Made by a program: the position numbers and the translations under genes. A stretch of 64,000 nucleotides of DNA from Candidatus Competibacteraceae bacterium (GTDB lineage: Bacteria; Pseudomonadota; Gammaproteobacteria; Competibacterales; Competibacteraceae). Within the stretch, counting starts at the first letter, position 1; each line of letters starts with the position of its first letter. Below the pieces are notes generated by a model. The model was not told the origin of the DNA and searched no databases. It was given only the letters and a program-made list of their open reading frames with translations. The stretch lies in contig JAEUPW010000169.1 of assembly GCA_016790045.1 (NCBI GenBank), forward strand, positions 27,963 to 91,962, read 5' to 3'. Shown here one piece after another: positions 45,320 through 55,206 of the stretch.

Positions 45320-47173
45320 ATGCCCGACTATCGCTCCCGCACCACCACCCACGGCCGCAACATGGCGGGCGCTCGCGCGCTCTGGCGGGCCACCGGCGTC
45401 AAGGACGGCGACTTCGGCAAGCCGATCATCGCCATCGCCAATTCCTTCACCCAGTTCGTGCCCGGCCACGTCCATCTCAAGGATTTGGGTCAACTCGTGG
45501 CGCGCGAAGTCGAGCGAGCCGGCGGCATCGCCAAGGAATTTGACACCATCGCCGTGGACGACGGCATCGCCATGGGCCACGGCGGGATGCTGTATTCGCT
45601 GCCTTCGCGCGAGCTGATCGCCGATTCGGTCGAATACATGGTCAACGCCCATTGCGCCGACGCGCTGGTCTGCATCTCCAATTGCGACAAGATCACGCCC
45701 GGCATGTTGATCGCGGCGATGCGGCTCAACATCCCGGCGATTTTCGTCTCGGGCGGGCCGATGGAGGCGGGCAAGACCCGGCTGGCCGGCCGCGATTTGA
45801 AGCTGGATCTGGTGGACGCCATGGTCATGGCCGCCGACGAGCGCGCCAGCGACGAGGACGTGGCCCAGATCGAGCGCTCGGCCTGCCCGACCTGCGGCTC
45901 TTGCTCCGGCATGTTCACCGCCAATTCGATGAACTGTCTGACCGAAGCGCTGGGCTTGAGTCTGCCGGGCAACGGCTCGCTGCTGGCCACCCACGCCGAC
46001 CGGCGCGAATTGTTTCTGGAAGCGGGCCGGCGCATCGTCGAGCTGACCCGGCGCTATTACGAGCGGGATGACGGCTCGATCCTGCCGCGCGCCATCGCCC
46101 GCTTCGAGGCTTTCGAAAACGCCATGAGCCTCGACATCGCCATGGGCGGCTCCACCAACACGGTGCTGCATTTGCTGGCGGCGGCGCGGGAGGGCGGGGT
46201 GGATTTCACCATGAACGACATCGACCGTTTGTCGCGCCGCGTGCCCAACTTGTGTAAAGTCGCTCCCGCCACCCAACAATATCACATGGAAGACGTGCAT
46301 CGCGCCGGCGGGGTGATCGCGATTCTCGGCGAGTTGGATCGGGCGGGTTTGTTGCACCGCGAGGCGCGCACGGTTCACAGCGAAACCCTGGCGGAAGCGC
46401 TGGATCGCTGGGACATCGCCCGCCCGAGCAGTTGGGACGAGGCGCGGCTGCGCTATTCGGCCGGTCCGGCGGGCATCCCGACCCAGGAGGCGTTCAGCCA
46501 GGCCACCCGCTGGCCGAGCCTGGATCTGGATCGGGCGCAGGGCTGCATTCGCGAACGGGCGCACGCCTATTCCCAGGACGGCGGCTTGGCGGTGCTGTTC
46601 GGCAATCTGGCCGAGGACGGCTGCATCGTCAAGACCGCCGGGGTGGATGAGAGCATTCTGACATTTCGGGGGCCGGCGCGGATTATGGAAAGCCAGGAGG
46701 CGGCGGTCGAAGCGATTTTGGGCGGGCGCGTGCGGGAAGGCGACGTGGTGCTGATCCGCTACGAGGGGCCTCGGGGCGGGCCGGGAATGCAGGAAATGCT
46801 GTATCCGACCAGCTATCTCAAGTCCAAGGGGCTCGGCAAAGCCTGCGCGCTGGTGACCGATGGCCGGTTTTCCGGCGGCACCTCCGGTTTGTCCATCGGC
46901 CATGTGTCGCCGGAAGCGGCGGAAGGCGGGACCATCGCGCTGGTCGAGGAAGGCGATCCGATCGAGATCGACATTCCCGGCCGGCGGATCCACTTGGCGG
47001 TCGACGACGCTGAACTGGAGCGGCGCCGGGCGGCGCAAACCGCGCGCGGGGCGCGGGCCTGGCAGCCGCTGGACCGGGATCGCGCGGTGTCGGCGGCGCT
47101 GCAAGCCTACGCCGCCATGACCACCAGCGCCGCGCGGGGCGCGGTGCGGGACGTGAGCCAGTTGCGGCGTTGA
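45320..47173 (+). CDS. ilvD: Dihydroxy-acid dehydratase
   Basis: IlvD dehydrates dihydroxy acids in valine and isoleucine synthesis, using an iron-sulfur cluster. The 617-aa product closely follows E. coli Ilv[17 protein letters not shown] at the N-terminus, [12 protein letters not shown], and [19 protein letters not shown] with cluster cysteines. The ATG at 45320 has GGAG six bases upstream; an in-frame TTG at 45308 is less likely. It stands alone without other ilv genes. A TAGAAT at 45245-45250 may be a -10 element, but no matching -35 is seen. Confidence 0.98.
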   Translation: MPDYRSRTTTHGRNMAGARALWRATGVKDGDFGKPIIAIANSFTQFVPGHVHLKDLGQLVAREVERAGGIAKEFDTIAVDDGIAMGHGGMLYSLPSRELIADSVEYMVNAHCADALVCISNCDKITPGMLIAAMRLNIPAIFVSGGPMEAGKTRLAGRDLKLDLVDAMVMAADERASDEDVAQIERSACPTCGSCSGMFTANSMNCLTEALGLSLPGNGSLLATHADRRELFLEAGRRIVELTRRYYERDDGSILPRAIARFEAFENAMSLDIAMGGSTNTVLHLLAAAREGGVDFTMNDIDRLSRRVPNLCKVAPATQQYHMEDVHRAGGVIAILGELDRAGLLHREARTVHSETLAEALDRWDIARPSSWDEARLRYSAGPAGIPTQEAFSQATRWPSLDLDRAQGCIRERAHAYSQDGGLAVLFGNLAEDGCIVKTAGVDESILTFRGPARIMESQEAAVEAILGGRVREGDVVLIRYEGPRGGPGMQEMLYPTSYLKSKGLGKACALVTDGRFSGGTSGLSIGHVSPEAAEGGTIALVEEGDPIEIDIPGRRIHLAVDDAELERRRAAQTARGARAWQPLDRDRAVSAALQAYAAMTTSAARGAVRDVSQLRR

Positions 47174-47299
47174 TCCTGGCGTGTGGAATTCGTCCCGCTC
47201 GCCCGATGGCCTGAAGCGCCAACGGGGTCGAAACGCGGCCAAAGCCGTCGAATGCGGGAGTCGTAAGCGGGTGATGGATATTTGTCGAGGAGATAAACC

Positions 47300-49711
47300 G
47301 TGAGTCAGGCGGACGGCCAGAACGGCCAGCATGTCATGTTGGTCAACCATCTCAAACTGATCGATGATCTGTGGCAGAAGCTGTTCTATGTCAAATGGAA
47401 CGCCAAGTCCTTCGCGATGCTCGGGCGGCTGTCCCAGGACATGGTGCAGTTCGCTCAAAGTCGCGACGATGTTCAGATCATCAAGCTGGTCGCGCAGTTG
47501 GAGCATCACGTCGGCAGTTGCCTGGCGGCGGGCGGCGTGCCGCAGGAGACCGACCGGCAACGCTTGACCGCCCTCATCGACGCTTTGCACCACGGTTTGG
47601 TCACCGAAAAAAGCATGGTGTTGAGCGAAGATCCCCGAACCCGTCCCCGCTTGGCGCCGCTGCCGGAAATTTTTCTGATCGCGCCCGACGAAAAGTCGGC
47701 TCTGGTCGCCAAGCTGGAGGATGCGGGCTATCGGGTCAGGCTCATCACCGAGCTGGCGCAGGCGGAAGAGCGGCTGCACGAGCGGATGCCCGGGGCGATC
47801 CTGCTCGATATCGACTTTCCGGAAGGTCAGGAACAAACGCTCGGCTTGATCGCCGGCCTGCGCGCCCAGATCAATTTGCGCGCTCCCGTCCTCATTCTCT
47901 CGGAACGCAACGACATGACCGCCCGCCTGGAGGCGGTGCGGATCGGCAGCGCGGCTTATTTCACCAAACCGGTCGACGCCGACGATCTGCTGGGGGTGGT
48001 GGGCGAATTGCTGCTGCCGCAGACGGCGCAAGACTACTACCGGGTGCTGATCGTCAACGACCGGCCGACCGAAGCCTGGGAAATGGCGGGCGCGTTCGAG
48101 GAGCAGGGCATCACGCCGCTGGTGGTGATCCAGCCGTTGCAGGTGCTGCAAGACATCCACCGCTTTCGCCCCGATCTGCTGCTGATCGATTTGGACATCA
48201 AGGAGATCAACGGGGCGGAATTGACCCAGATGATCGCCCAGCACCGGGAATGCGATTTCTTGCCGATGGTGCTGCTGTGCCTTCAGGCCGACATGGCGCA
48301 TTACCTGAGCAATTTGCATGTGGCCGGCGCGACCTTGCTGATCAAGCCGGTGCCGACCAGCTATCTGTGCTGGGAGGTCAAGCAGCGGCTGCGCCGGTCG
48401 CGCTCGATGCGGGTCAAGCTCAACATGCTGACCGACAACGATGTGGTCAGCGGCTTTTTCAACCGCCGGCGGTTTTTGATGCTGCTGGAGCAGGCGTTCG
48501 AAACCTTGGGCCTGCGCAACCAGTCCGTGGCGGTGCTGTTTATCATGCTCGACAACCTGCGCTCGATCCGCGATACCGCCGGCGTGGCGACGGCGGACGA
48601 GGTCATCGGCCAGGCGGCGGGACGGTTGCGGCAAATCCTGGCCCCGAACCAGCACGCGGCCCGGTTCAGCGACGCCATTTTCACCATCATGGTGCCGGAC
48701 GTGCTCGGCGAGCCGCTGATCAAGATGGCGCGGCGCGTCCGCGACGTGCTGGAAACCGGTTTTTACAAGATCGGCGAGCAGGCCTTGCTGTTGCGGATCA
48801 ACGTCGGCATCGCGGTGGCGACCGACCGCAGCCAGGACCATCTGATGTTGATCCAGCGCGCCGACTCGGCCTGCGGCCTGGCGCGCGAGGGCAAGAGCGA
48901 CCGCATCTTCGTCCACGAGAACATGCTGGCGGTGAAGCGCGACCAAGAGGCGTCGCTGCGGACGCGGATGCTGGAGCAGGTGCAAGACATCTACGAGCAC
49001 GAGCGGATCTGGCTGGTGTTCCAGCCCATCGTCAGCATGCGCGGCGACGCCATCGAGCGCTACGAGGTGCTGCTGCGGCTGCGCGACAACCAGGGCCAGG
49101 AGATCGTGCCGGGCAGCGTGTTCGGCGTGGTGCACAACCATCAGCTCGGCCTGAAGCTGGACCGCTGGGTCATCGAGCACGCCATCGCCATCTTGCAGCA
49201 ACGCAAAGCGCCGAGCACGTTATTCATCAAAATTTTGCCGGTGACCTTGCAGGATCGCAGCTTGAGCGGCTGGTTGCGCGAGCGGCTGGAGCAAGCCGAC
49301 GTGGAGGCCGAGCGCATCGTGTTCGAGGTCGCCGAAGCCACCGCCGAGCGCAGCCTGCGCGACATGTTCGGGTTTTTGGGCGGGATCAAGTTGCTGGGTT
49401 GCGGCTTCTGCCTGGACCGTTTCGGCCGGGGTTCCGATTCGCTGGGGCTTTTGAAAAATCTGGGCGCGGATTACGTCAAACTGGATATGTATTTCGTCAA
49501 TAGCCTGGTGAAAGACCCCAACAAACAGGAACTTTTGAAGGAGTTGGTCGAGAATCTGGAAGCCTTGGGCGCATCCACCGTGGTCGGCGGGGTGGAAGAC
49601 GTCAAAACCTTGCCGATTCTCTGGTCGCTGGGCGTGGATTTGATCCAAGGCTTTTTCTTGCAGCACCCCTATCGGGAAATGAGCTACGATTTTTCCAGCG
49701 CGGCGTTCTGA
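47300..49711 (+). CDS. REC-REC-GGDEF-EAL protein with degenerate catalytic sites (FimX-like)
   Basis: The 803-aa cytoplasmic protein starts at GTG 47300 with GAGGAGA six bases upstream. After a helical N-terminus come two receiver domains (about 122-240, D170; 247-365, D297), a GGDEF domain (about 372-535) and an EAL domain (about 550-795). The GGDEF signature is replaced by FSDAIF (about 456-461). EAL is EVL (589-591), the metal-site Asn is absent (ILPVTLQD) and the usual DDFG is DRFG. It therefore probably binds c-di-GMP rather than making or cleaving it, as known for FimX in type IV pilus control. Confidence 0.88.
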   Translation: MSQADGQNGQHVMLVNHLKLIDDLWQKLFYVKWNAKSFAMLGRLSQDMVQFAQSRDDVQIIKLVAQLEHHVGSCLAAGGVPQETDRQRLTALIDALHHGLVTEKSMVLSEDPRTRPRLAPLPEIFLIAPDEKSALVAKLEDAGYRVRLITELAQAEERLHERMPGAILLDIDFPEGQEQTLGLIAGLRAQINLRAPVLILSERNDMTARLEAVRIGSAAYFTKPVDADDLLGVVGELLLPQTAQDYYRVLIVNDRPTEAWEMAGAFEEQGITPLVVIQPLQVLQDIHRFRPDLLLIDLDIKEINGAELTQMIAQHRECDFLPMVLLCLQADMAHYLSNLHVAGATLLIKPVPTSYLCWEVKQRLRRSRSMRVKLNMLTDNDVVSGFFNRRRFLMLLEQAFETLGLRNQSVAVLFIMLDNLRSIRDTAGVATADEVIGQAAGRLRQILAPNQHAARFSDAIFTIMVPDVLGEPLIKMARRVRDVLETGFYKIGEQALLLRINVGIAVATDRSQDHLMLIQRADSACGLAREGKSDRIFVHENMLAVKRDQEASLRTRMLEQVQDIYEHERIWLVFQPIVSMRGDAIERYEVLLRLRDNQGQEIVPGSVFGVVHNHQLGLKLDRWVIEHAIAILQQRKAPSTLFIKILPVTLQDRSLSGWLRERLEQADVEAERIVFEVAEATAERSLRDMFGFLGGIKLLGCGFCLDRFGRGSDSLGLLKNLGADYVKLDMYFVNSLVKDPNKQELLKELVENLEALGASTVVGGVEDVKTLPILWSLGVDLIQGFFLQHPYREMSYDFSSAAF

Positions 49712-49718
49712 GCGCCGT

Positions 49719-50603
49719 TCAACGGGCTGTAGCCTCCGCTAACAGCGCGGCGTAACCCTCTCGATAGCCGGGATAGCGAAACTCGAAACCGCTGGCGCGC
49801 AAACGGGCGTTGCGGCAGCGCTTGCTCGCCCGCAGGCGCATGGCGGAATCGCGCTCCGCCCCGCCGGGTTTGAGCGGCGATCGGTCGGCGACCGGCGGTC
49901 TTGCAACGCCCAACTGGCGCGCGAGCCAGCTCAACACCTCATCCAGCGGCGCGGGATCGTCGTCCACGGCCACATACAAGCGCTCGGCTTGCGGAAGTTC
50001 CAGCAGGTGTTGCAACGCGCGGGCGCAGTCGTCGCGGTGGATGCGGTTGGTATAGACCGGCGGGCCGGCGGGCCGGGTGGCGGTGCCCTCGCGCACGCTG
50101 TCGATCAAGCGGGTGCGGCCCGGCCCGTAAATGCCGCCGAAACGGACGGCGACCGACGGCCAGGGGCTGTCCCACAATAATTCCTCGCCGGCGCGGATGC
50201 ACCGTCCGCTGAAACCGTCGGCCTCGGCCGGCGAATGCTCATCGACCCATTCCCCCTCTCGTTGGCCATAGACCGAGGTGCTGGACGCGAACAGCAGCCT
50301 TCGGGGTCGCTGGCCGGTCTGCTGCAGGACGGCGAGCAAATTTTGCAGCCCCTCGCGGTAGGCGGCCCGATACTGCGCCTCGCTAAATCCGGCGGCGGCG
50401 GCGCTGTAAACGATAAAGTCCAGATCCGGTGGCAGCCGGTTCAGGCTGGCAGGATCGGTCAGGTCGGCCGCCAGCGGCCGAATCGCGGCCGGCAGATCGG
50501 CGGGCCGCCGTCTGAGTCCCCACACGACGTGTCCGGCCGCGTGCAGGTGTTGGCCCAAAACGGTGCCGACATCGCCGCAGCCGGCGATTAGAATACGCGC
50601 CAT
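49719..50603 (-). CDS. NAD-dependent epimerase/dehydratase-like SDR protein (YeeZ type)
   Basis: This 294-aa protein has an N-terminal Rossmann motif variant (ILIAGCGDVGTVLG) and SDR-type SSTSVYGQ with the YxxxK region altered: the usual lysine is not seen after VYGQREG. It matches the atypical, extended SDR group of YeeZ-like proteins, whose substrate is unknown. The start is ATG at 50603; the open frame continues upstream over mutY but is a shadow. It is divergent from mutY by 54 bases. Confidence 0.85.
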   Translation of the reverse strand: MARILIAGCGDVGTVLGQHLHAAGHVVWGLRRRPADLPAAIRPLAADLTDPASLNRLPPDLDFIVYSAAAAGFSEAQYRAAYREGLQNLLAVLQQTGQRPRRLLFASSTSVYGQREGEWVDEHSPAEADGFSGRCIRAGEELLWDSPWPSVAVRFGGIYGPGRTRLIDSVREGTATRPAGPPVYTNRIHRDDCARALQHLLELPQAERLYVAVDDDPAPLDEVLSWLARQLGVARPPVADRSPLKPGGAERDSAMRLRASKRCRNARLRASGFEFRYPGYREGYAALLAEATAR

Positions 50604-50657
50604 GATTGAAAACCCTCTCGACTTGAAGCGCCGGATCGAATCCGTCGCGCGGACGCC

Positions 50658-51722
50658 ATGAATCCGGCGGAGTTCGGCCGGCGCGTTTTGGGCTGGTTCG
50701 ACGCGCACGGCCGCAAGGGACTGCCCTGGCAACAGAATCCCACGCCGTATCGGGTTTGGGTGTCGGAAATCATGCTCCAACAGACCCAGGTCGCCACGGT
50801 CGCGCCCTATTATCGGCGGTTTATGGAGCGATTTCCCACTATTCGCGCGCTGGCCGACGCTGAACTGGACGAGGTGTTGAGCCTGTGGGCGGGATTGGGT
50901 TACTACGCGCGCGCGCGCAATTTGCATCGGGCCGCGCGCGCGGTGCGCGACCGGCATGGCGGGGAAATGCCGGCGGACATGGCCCGCATCCAGGCGCTGC
51001 CCGGCATCGGCCGCTCGACGGCGGGCGCGATTCTCGCCTTGGCCTTCGGGCAACGGCAGGCGATTTTGGACGGCAACGTCAAGCGCTTGCTGGCGCGGTT
51101 CGCGGCGGTGGACGGCTGGCCGGGCCAGCCTGCGGTGGCGGCGCGATTGTGGGAGCTGGCGGAGCGTTATACCCCGGTCGAGCGAGTGGCGGAATACACC
51201 CAGGCGATGATGGATCTCGGCGCTTTGATCTGCGCGGCTCGCCGGCCGCGCTGCGATCGCTGCCCTCTGATGGCGGCTTGTCTGGCCCGCGCGCAAGGGC
51301 GGGAGACGGCGCTTCCCAGCCCGAAGCCGCGCCGGGCGTTGCCGGTCCGGTCGACCCGCATGGTGCTAGTGCGCTCGGCCGACGGCGAAGTGTTGCTGGA
51401 GCGCCGGCCACCCGCTGGCATCTGGGGCGGATTGTGGAGCTTTCCCGAATGTCCGGCCGAGGTGAGCGTCGCCGATTGGTGCCAGGATCGCTTCGGTTTG
51501 GAGGTGGAAGTCGAAAGGCCATGGAAGGTGCTGCGCCATACCTTCAGCCATTTTCATCTCGATATCACGCCGGTGCCGGCCCGCGTGCGCGAAGCCGGCG
51601 GCCGCGTCATGGAAGGGGAGCGGTTTGTCTGGTATAAGGAACGCGACGGCGAGCCGCCCGGAATGGCGGCTCCGGTGCGAACCTTGCTGGCGGCGTTGAC
51701 CAGCGATTTACTGAACCCCTAG
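50658..51722 (+). CDS. mutY: A/G-specific adenine DNA glycosylase
   Basis: MutY removes adenine mispaired with 8-oxoguanine. The 354-aa protein has the HhH motif [13 protein letters not shown] followed by LDGNVKR, and the [4Fe-4S] loop Cys in [17 protein letters not shown]. The N-terminal [18 protein letters not shown] is diagnostic. The C-terminus is a NUDIX-like 8-oxoG recognition domain ([13 protein letters not shown] onward). It lies upstream of the YggX-like gene, as in E. coli. Confidence 0.97.
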   Translation: MNPAEFGRRVLGWFDAHGRKGLPWQQNPTPYRVWVSEIMLQQTQVATVAPYYRRFMERFPTIRALADAELDEVLSLWAGLGYYARARNLHRAARAVRDRHGGEMPADMARIQALPGIGRSTAGAILALAFGQRQAILDGNVKRLLARFAAVDGWPGQPAVAARLWELAERYTPVERVAEYTQAMMDLGALICAARRPRCDRCPLMAACLARAQGRETALPSPKPRRALPVRSTRMVLVRSADGEVLLERRPPAGIWGGLWSFPECPAEVSVADWCQDRFGLEVEVERPWKVLRHTFSHFHLDITPVPARVREAGGRVMEGERFVWYKERDGEPPGMAAPVRTLLAALTSDLLNP

Positions 51723-51732
51723 GAAAGCAGCG

Positions 51733-52005
51733 ATGGCGCGATTGGTGAAATGTGTCAAGCTCGGCGTCGAGTCCGAAGGCTTGGATCGGCCGCCGTATCC
51801 GGGCGAACTGGGCCAGCGGATTTTCGCGAATGTCTCCAAAGCGGCGTGGCAACAGTGGTTGCGACAGCAAACCATGCTGATCAACGAATATCGGTTGACG
51901 CCGTTCGAGCCCAAAGCCCGCCAATTCCTGGAAGAACAGATGACCCAGTTCTTTTTCGGGGAAGGCGCGGCCTTGCCGGAAGGCTATATTCCGCCGAAAG
52001 CGTGA
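51733..52005 (+). CDS. yggX: Fe(2+)-trafficking protein YggX
   Basis: This 90-aa cytoplasmic protein matches YggX in length and sequence: the start [11 protein letters not shown] with Cys7, then [18 protein letters not shown] and [10 protein letters not shown]. The family protects iron-sulfur clusters from oxidative damage. It is ten bases after mutY, the conserved mutY-yggX pair, which links it to repair of oxidative damage. Confidence 0.96.
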   Translation: MARLVKCVKLGVESEGLDRPPYPGELGQRIFANVSKAAWQQWLRQQTMLINEYRLTPFEPKARQFLEEQMTQFFFGEGAALPEGYIPPKA

Positions 52006-52065
52006 GCGCTTGACGCGACCGGCGCGAGTTGTTTAAATGCGCGTCTCTCGCGACAAGCGAAATTG

Positions 52066-52141
<76 letters not shown>

Positions 52142-52151
52142 AATAATCGAG

Positions 52152-52180
52152 GGCTTGCCTGACATGGGCAAGCCTTTTTT
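52152..52180 (+). terminator. Intrinsic terminator after tRNA-Phe
   Basis: The stem is GGCTTGCC (52152-52159) with GGCAAGCC (52167-52174), loop TGACATG, followed by six Ts (52175-52180). It lies eleven bases downstream of the tRNA CCA end. Confidence 0.9.
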
Positions 52181-52230
52181 GTTGGCGGTCCCAATTGGGG
52201 TGAACCGAGCCGAGACGCGGCCGGTAACGA

Positions 52231-52623
52231 TCAGTGATAGCGGTAGCTGTACTCGTCGCTTAAGACCTCGTGCCGATAGCGATCCCGCCGCGCCTGTTCG
52301 TAGGCCCGTCTCAACTCGTAGCGATAGCGTTGAATCTCGCGGTCCAGGCGGTTTAAACGGGCTTCCTGAAACCTGACCGTGGGCCAGTCGCCCTGGTGGC
52401 GAGCTTGACGGTAAGCCCATTCCACCCGCCGGCGTTCGTCCTGGCTCCGGTCCAGCTTGGCGCGCAGGTGTCGAATTTTTTCGAAGTGGTGGCGCGAGCC
52501 TGTCAAGCCCCGCTCGCTGTAGCGGGCTTCCCGGTAATCGTCGCCGTAGCCGTAAGCCATCGCCGCCGGCGCTGAAAGTAGACCGCTCAATAAAATCGCT
52601 GCGCCCAACCAGGATTTTTTCAT
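52231..52623 (-). CDS. Small exported Arg/Tyr-rich coiled-coil protein
   Basis: The product is 130 aa from ATG 52623, which has GGAGGG upstream. A signal peptide is likely cut after AMA (KKSWLGAAILLSGLLSAPAAMA). The mature part is short and highly charged, rich in Arg, Tyr, Glu and His, and mostly helical (RHHFEKIRHLRAKLDRSQ and so on). I recognise no catalytic motif; small exported helical proteins of this kind occur in many Proteobacteria. It is transcribed towards the tRNA terminator, whose stem could also work in this direction, though the T-run is on the plus side. Confidence 0.72.
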   Translation of the reverse strand: MKKSWLGAAILLSGLLSAPAAMAYGYGDDYREARYSERGLTGSRHHFEKIRHLRAKLDRSQDERRRVEWAYRQARHQGDWPTVRFQEARLNRLDREIQRYRYELRRAYEQARRDRYRHEVLSDEYSYRYH

Positions 52624-52777
52624 GTCACACGCCCTCCAGTTATCGGATCGTTGAACCGGCGGGAGGATCAAAACCGCTCCACGCCCGCCACGAGCCCATT
52701 GTTCGATAATGCGGCTGAAGCGTTCCTTAATGGCGCGGGCCAGCCAGTTTGCGGGCTCGAACGTCCGGAAATCGGCA

Positions 52778-53734
52778 TCAAGCCCCGACGGCGAAAGCCG
52801 GCAACAACGCCAATACCGGGTCGTGATCGCTGGCGGGTTCGGGGCTGCCGGGCGCGGCGTCGCTGTGGAGATGAGGGATGCGAAGCGCCGCCCCGCGCCG
52901 CAGCGCCGGGCTGATCAAAATGTGATCCAAGGCTTGCGGTTGACCGCCGTGGCGTCGGGTGTAGGCCTGGCCGCGCGGCGCGTCGTCCAGCAGATTGTGG
53001 AAGCGGGAACCCTTGAGTGCTTTCAGCGTTCGGGAACCGGGGACATCGTTCAGATCGCCCAGGATCACGATGGCGGCGTCAGGGTCACACGCCAGCAGGT
53101 CGCCGGCGAAACCGTGAATCAGTTCGGCTTGGGCGTGGCGCTGCTTCTTGGCGTAATCCTGGACGCGGCGCGTCAGCGCGCGCATGGACTTGAAATGGCA
53201 AACGATCACGAACAGGCGGCGTCCCTCCGCCTCGAATTCCGCCGCCAGCGCCTTGCGGCTGGGCGCCCAGTGGCGATGAGCGTCGCCCGCAAAGGCGGGG
53301 TGCGCGGGGACGATGCGTCCGGGATTGCGCGTCAGGCTGGGACCGTCGCCGCTGAACCGTATCCCGACGCTATCCTCCGGCCCGGCGGCGCCCCGGTCGG
53401 AGAACCGGAGGCGTTTCGGGTCGAACAGCACGCCGACGCGGATGTTCGCGCCGGCCATGCCGCCGTCCTGGTCGGCCAGCGGCGGGATTTCCCGATAGGC
53501 GTATGCCGGCCCCCCGGCGCCGGTTACGGCGCCGATGAGGGTTTGATAGGCGGCGTCGGCCGGAACCGGAACCGGCGCGCGAGGCGGCCCCGGATTTTCC
53601 TGCATGACTTCCTGGACGGCCACGATGGCGGGACCTTGCAAGTCCTGAGCGATGATCGCGCCGAAACGCTCGAACCGGGCCGGCGCGGCGGTCGCGCTCA
53701 GATTGCAAAGATTGAAGGTAGCGATGGTCAGCAT
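52778..53734 (-). CDS. Endonuclease/exonuclease/phosphatase (EEP) family protein
   Basis: This 318-aa protein has the EEP fold: IATFNLCNLS at the N-terminus, AVQEVMQ with the metal-binding Glu, ILGDLNDVPGS with catalytic Asp-Asn, and the terminal SDHDPVLAL with Asp-His. No signal peptide is visible. Such proteins hydrolyse phosphodiesters of nucleic acids or inositol phosphates; the substrate cannot be chosen here. It lies 92 bases downstream of the histidine kinase gene on the same strand. Confidence 0.85.
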   Translation of the reverse strand: MLTIATFNLCNLSATAAPARFERFGAIIAQDLQGPAIVAVQEVMQENPGPPRAPVPVPADAAYQTLIGAVTGAGGPAYAYREIPPLADQDGGMAGANIRVGVLFDPKRLRFSDRGAAGPEDSVGIRFSGDGPSLTRNPGRIVPAHPAFAGDAHRHWAPSRKALAAEFEAEGRRLFVIVCHFKSMRALTRRVQDYAKKQRHAQAELIHGFAGDLLACDPDAAIVILGDLNDVPGSRTLKALKGSRFHNLLDDAPRGQAYTRRHGGQPQALDHILISPALRRGAALRIPHLHSDAAPGSPEPASDHDPVLALLPAFAVGA

Positions 53735-53826
53735 GGCGGGCTCTCGTGACGAAACCGCCCAAGGTTAACGCGAAACCGGCGCGAACGCCGCCGCCCAGAG
53801 GGCGCGTCGGTCGAAACCGGCGAAAA

Positions 53827-55200
53827 TCACTCGCTTTCCGCCTGAAAGCGCAACCGCGCCTGCACCAGCGCACCGCCGAGCGCGCCGCGCCGGATTTCCA
53901 GTCGACCGTAATAGATTTCTTCCACCAGATCCCGCACCACCGCCAGGCCGATGCCGTGGCCCTCGACCGTGGGATCGGCCCGCTGGCCCCGGCCGAGCAG
54001 CGACGGCGCCTGTTCGGCGGGGATGCCGGGGCCGTCGTCTTCCACCTCGACCACCAGCTCCAGTCGGCCCGCGCGGTCGGCGGGATAAGCGCGGACCACC
54101 ACTTGGCGCCGGCACCACTTGCAAGCGTTGTCGGCCAGGTTGCCGAGAATTTCCATCAGATCGCCTTCGTCGCCGTAAAACATCGTCGCCGCCGGCACCT
54201 CGGTTTTTAGCTGCAGCGAACGGCCGGCGTAAACCTTGGCCAGCGAATCCTGAATTTTGCGGGCGATGGGCGCGACCGGCAGCGGCGCGCTGAGCGCGAT
54301 CCGCCCCGAGGCGGCGGCGCGTTGCAACTGGTAGTCCACCGTGCGGTTCATCCGCTCTAGCTGATCGCCCAGCGTCTGCTCCAGCTCGTCGAGCGCGACG
54401 CGGTTTTCCAGGGTGCCGCGCAGCACCGCCAGCGGTGTCTTGAGGCTGTGCGCCAGATCGGCCAAGGCGTTGCGATAGCGCTCCAGATGAGCGTGGCTTT
54501 GGCGGAGCAAGGCGTTGAGGTTGGCGGTCAGCGGCAGCAACTCCTCGGGGTAGCCGCCGCCGAGCTCGGCCCGTTTGCCGGTTTCGATATCTTTGACTTC
54601 GGTGGCGACCCGCCGCAGCGGTTTGAGGCTCCAGCGCAGGATCAGGCCCTGTCCCGCCAGCAGCACCACGGTCGCGCCGAGCAGCCAACCCCACAAGCTG
54701 CGGCGAAAGTTCCAGAGCTGATCCAGATATTCGTCTCGGGTTTCCGCGACGCGAAAGGTGTAGCTTTGATAGTCGTTGGGATTGGTTTCCCAGTTGACCG
54801 TGAAGGCCAGCACGAACAGCGGCGCGCCTTCCGCCGACTCCAGCAGCGCGAACTGGGTTTCGCCGGCGTTGCGCACGGCGGGAAAAAACGGCAGCGCCAT
54901 GCCGAGCAGCGACGGCGAGCGCCACACCAGATTGCTTTGGCTGTCCAGCACGTCGGCGTACAGGCCGGAATCCGGCATGGAGAAACGCGCTTCGGCCAAA
55001 TTCTGCGGGATCGTCAAGCGCTTGAAGGAATCCAGTTCGGCCGCGCCCAGCAGCATGTAGACTTGAGCTTGCAGGCGGCTTTGGACCGCGCTCAGCGCGC
55101 TGTCCCGGAACGCCCCATCCAGCGTCAGGCCCGTCAAACCGAGGAAAGCGGCCAGAACCGCGCTGGCCGCGACCAGCAACCGGCCCCTGAGGGAACGCAT
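53827..55200 (-). CDS. Sensor histidine kinase, PhoQ-like
   Basis: The 457-aa kinase has spans at about 7-26 and 169-188, an intervening periplasmic sensor region, a HAMP-like segment (SLKPLRRVATEVKDIETG) and phospho-acceptor H251 (DLAHSLKTPLA). The ATPase has NLADNACKWC, DDGPGIP and GHGIGLAV. The region CKW at the N box is as in PhoQ-type kinases. The gene is seven bases after its response regulator. The periplasmic part has few acidic residues, so I do not claim Mg2+ sensing. Confidence 0.92.
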   Translation of the reverse strand: MRSLRGRLLVAASAVLAAFLGLTGLTLDGAFRDSALSAVQSRLQAQVYMLLGAAELDSFKRLTIPQNLAEARFSMPDSGLYADVLDSQSNLVWRSPSLLGMALPFFPAVRNAGETQFALLESAEGAPLFVLAFTVNWETNPNDYQSYTFRVAETRDEYLDQLWNFRRSLWGWLLGATVVLLAGQGLILRWSLKPLRRVATEVKDIETGKRAELGGGYPEELLPLTANLNALLRQSHAHLERYRNALADLAHSLKTPLAVLRGTLENRVALDELEQTLGDQLERMNRTVDYQLQRAAASGRIALSAPLPVAPIARKIQDSLAKVYAGRSLQLKTEVPAATMFYGDEGDLMEILGNLADNACKWCRRQVVVRAYPADRAGRLELVVEVEDDGPGIPAEQAPSLLGRGQRADPTVEGHGIGLAVVRDLVEEIYYGRLEIRRGALGGALVQARLRFQAESE

Positions 55201-55206
55201 CGGCGC

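Noticed and set aside
45278..49201. Very long open frame on the minus strand over ilvD and the GGDEF-EAL gene
   Set aside because: It lies antisense to two confidently identified genes; its His/Gln/Arg-rich composition is what GC-rich coding DNA gives in the reverse frame.
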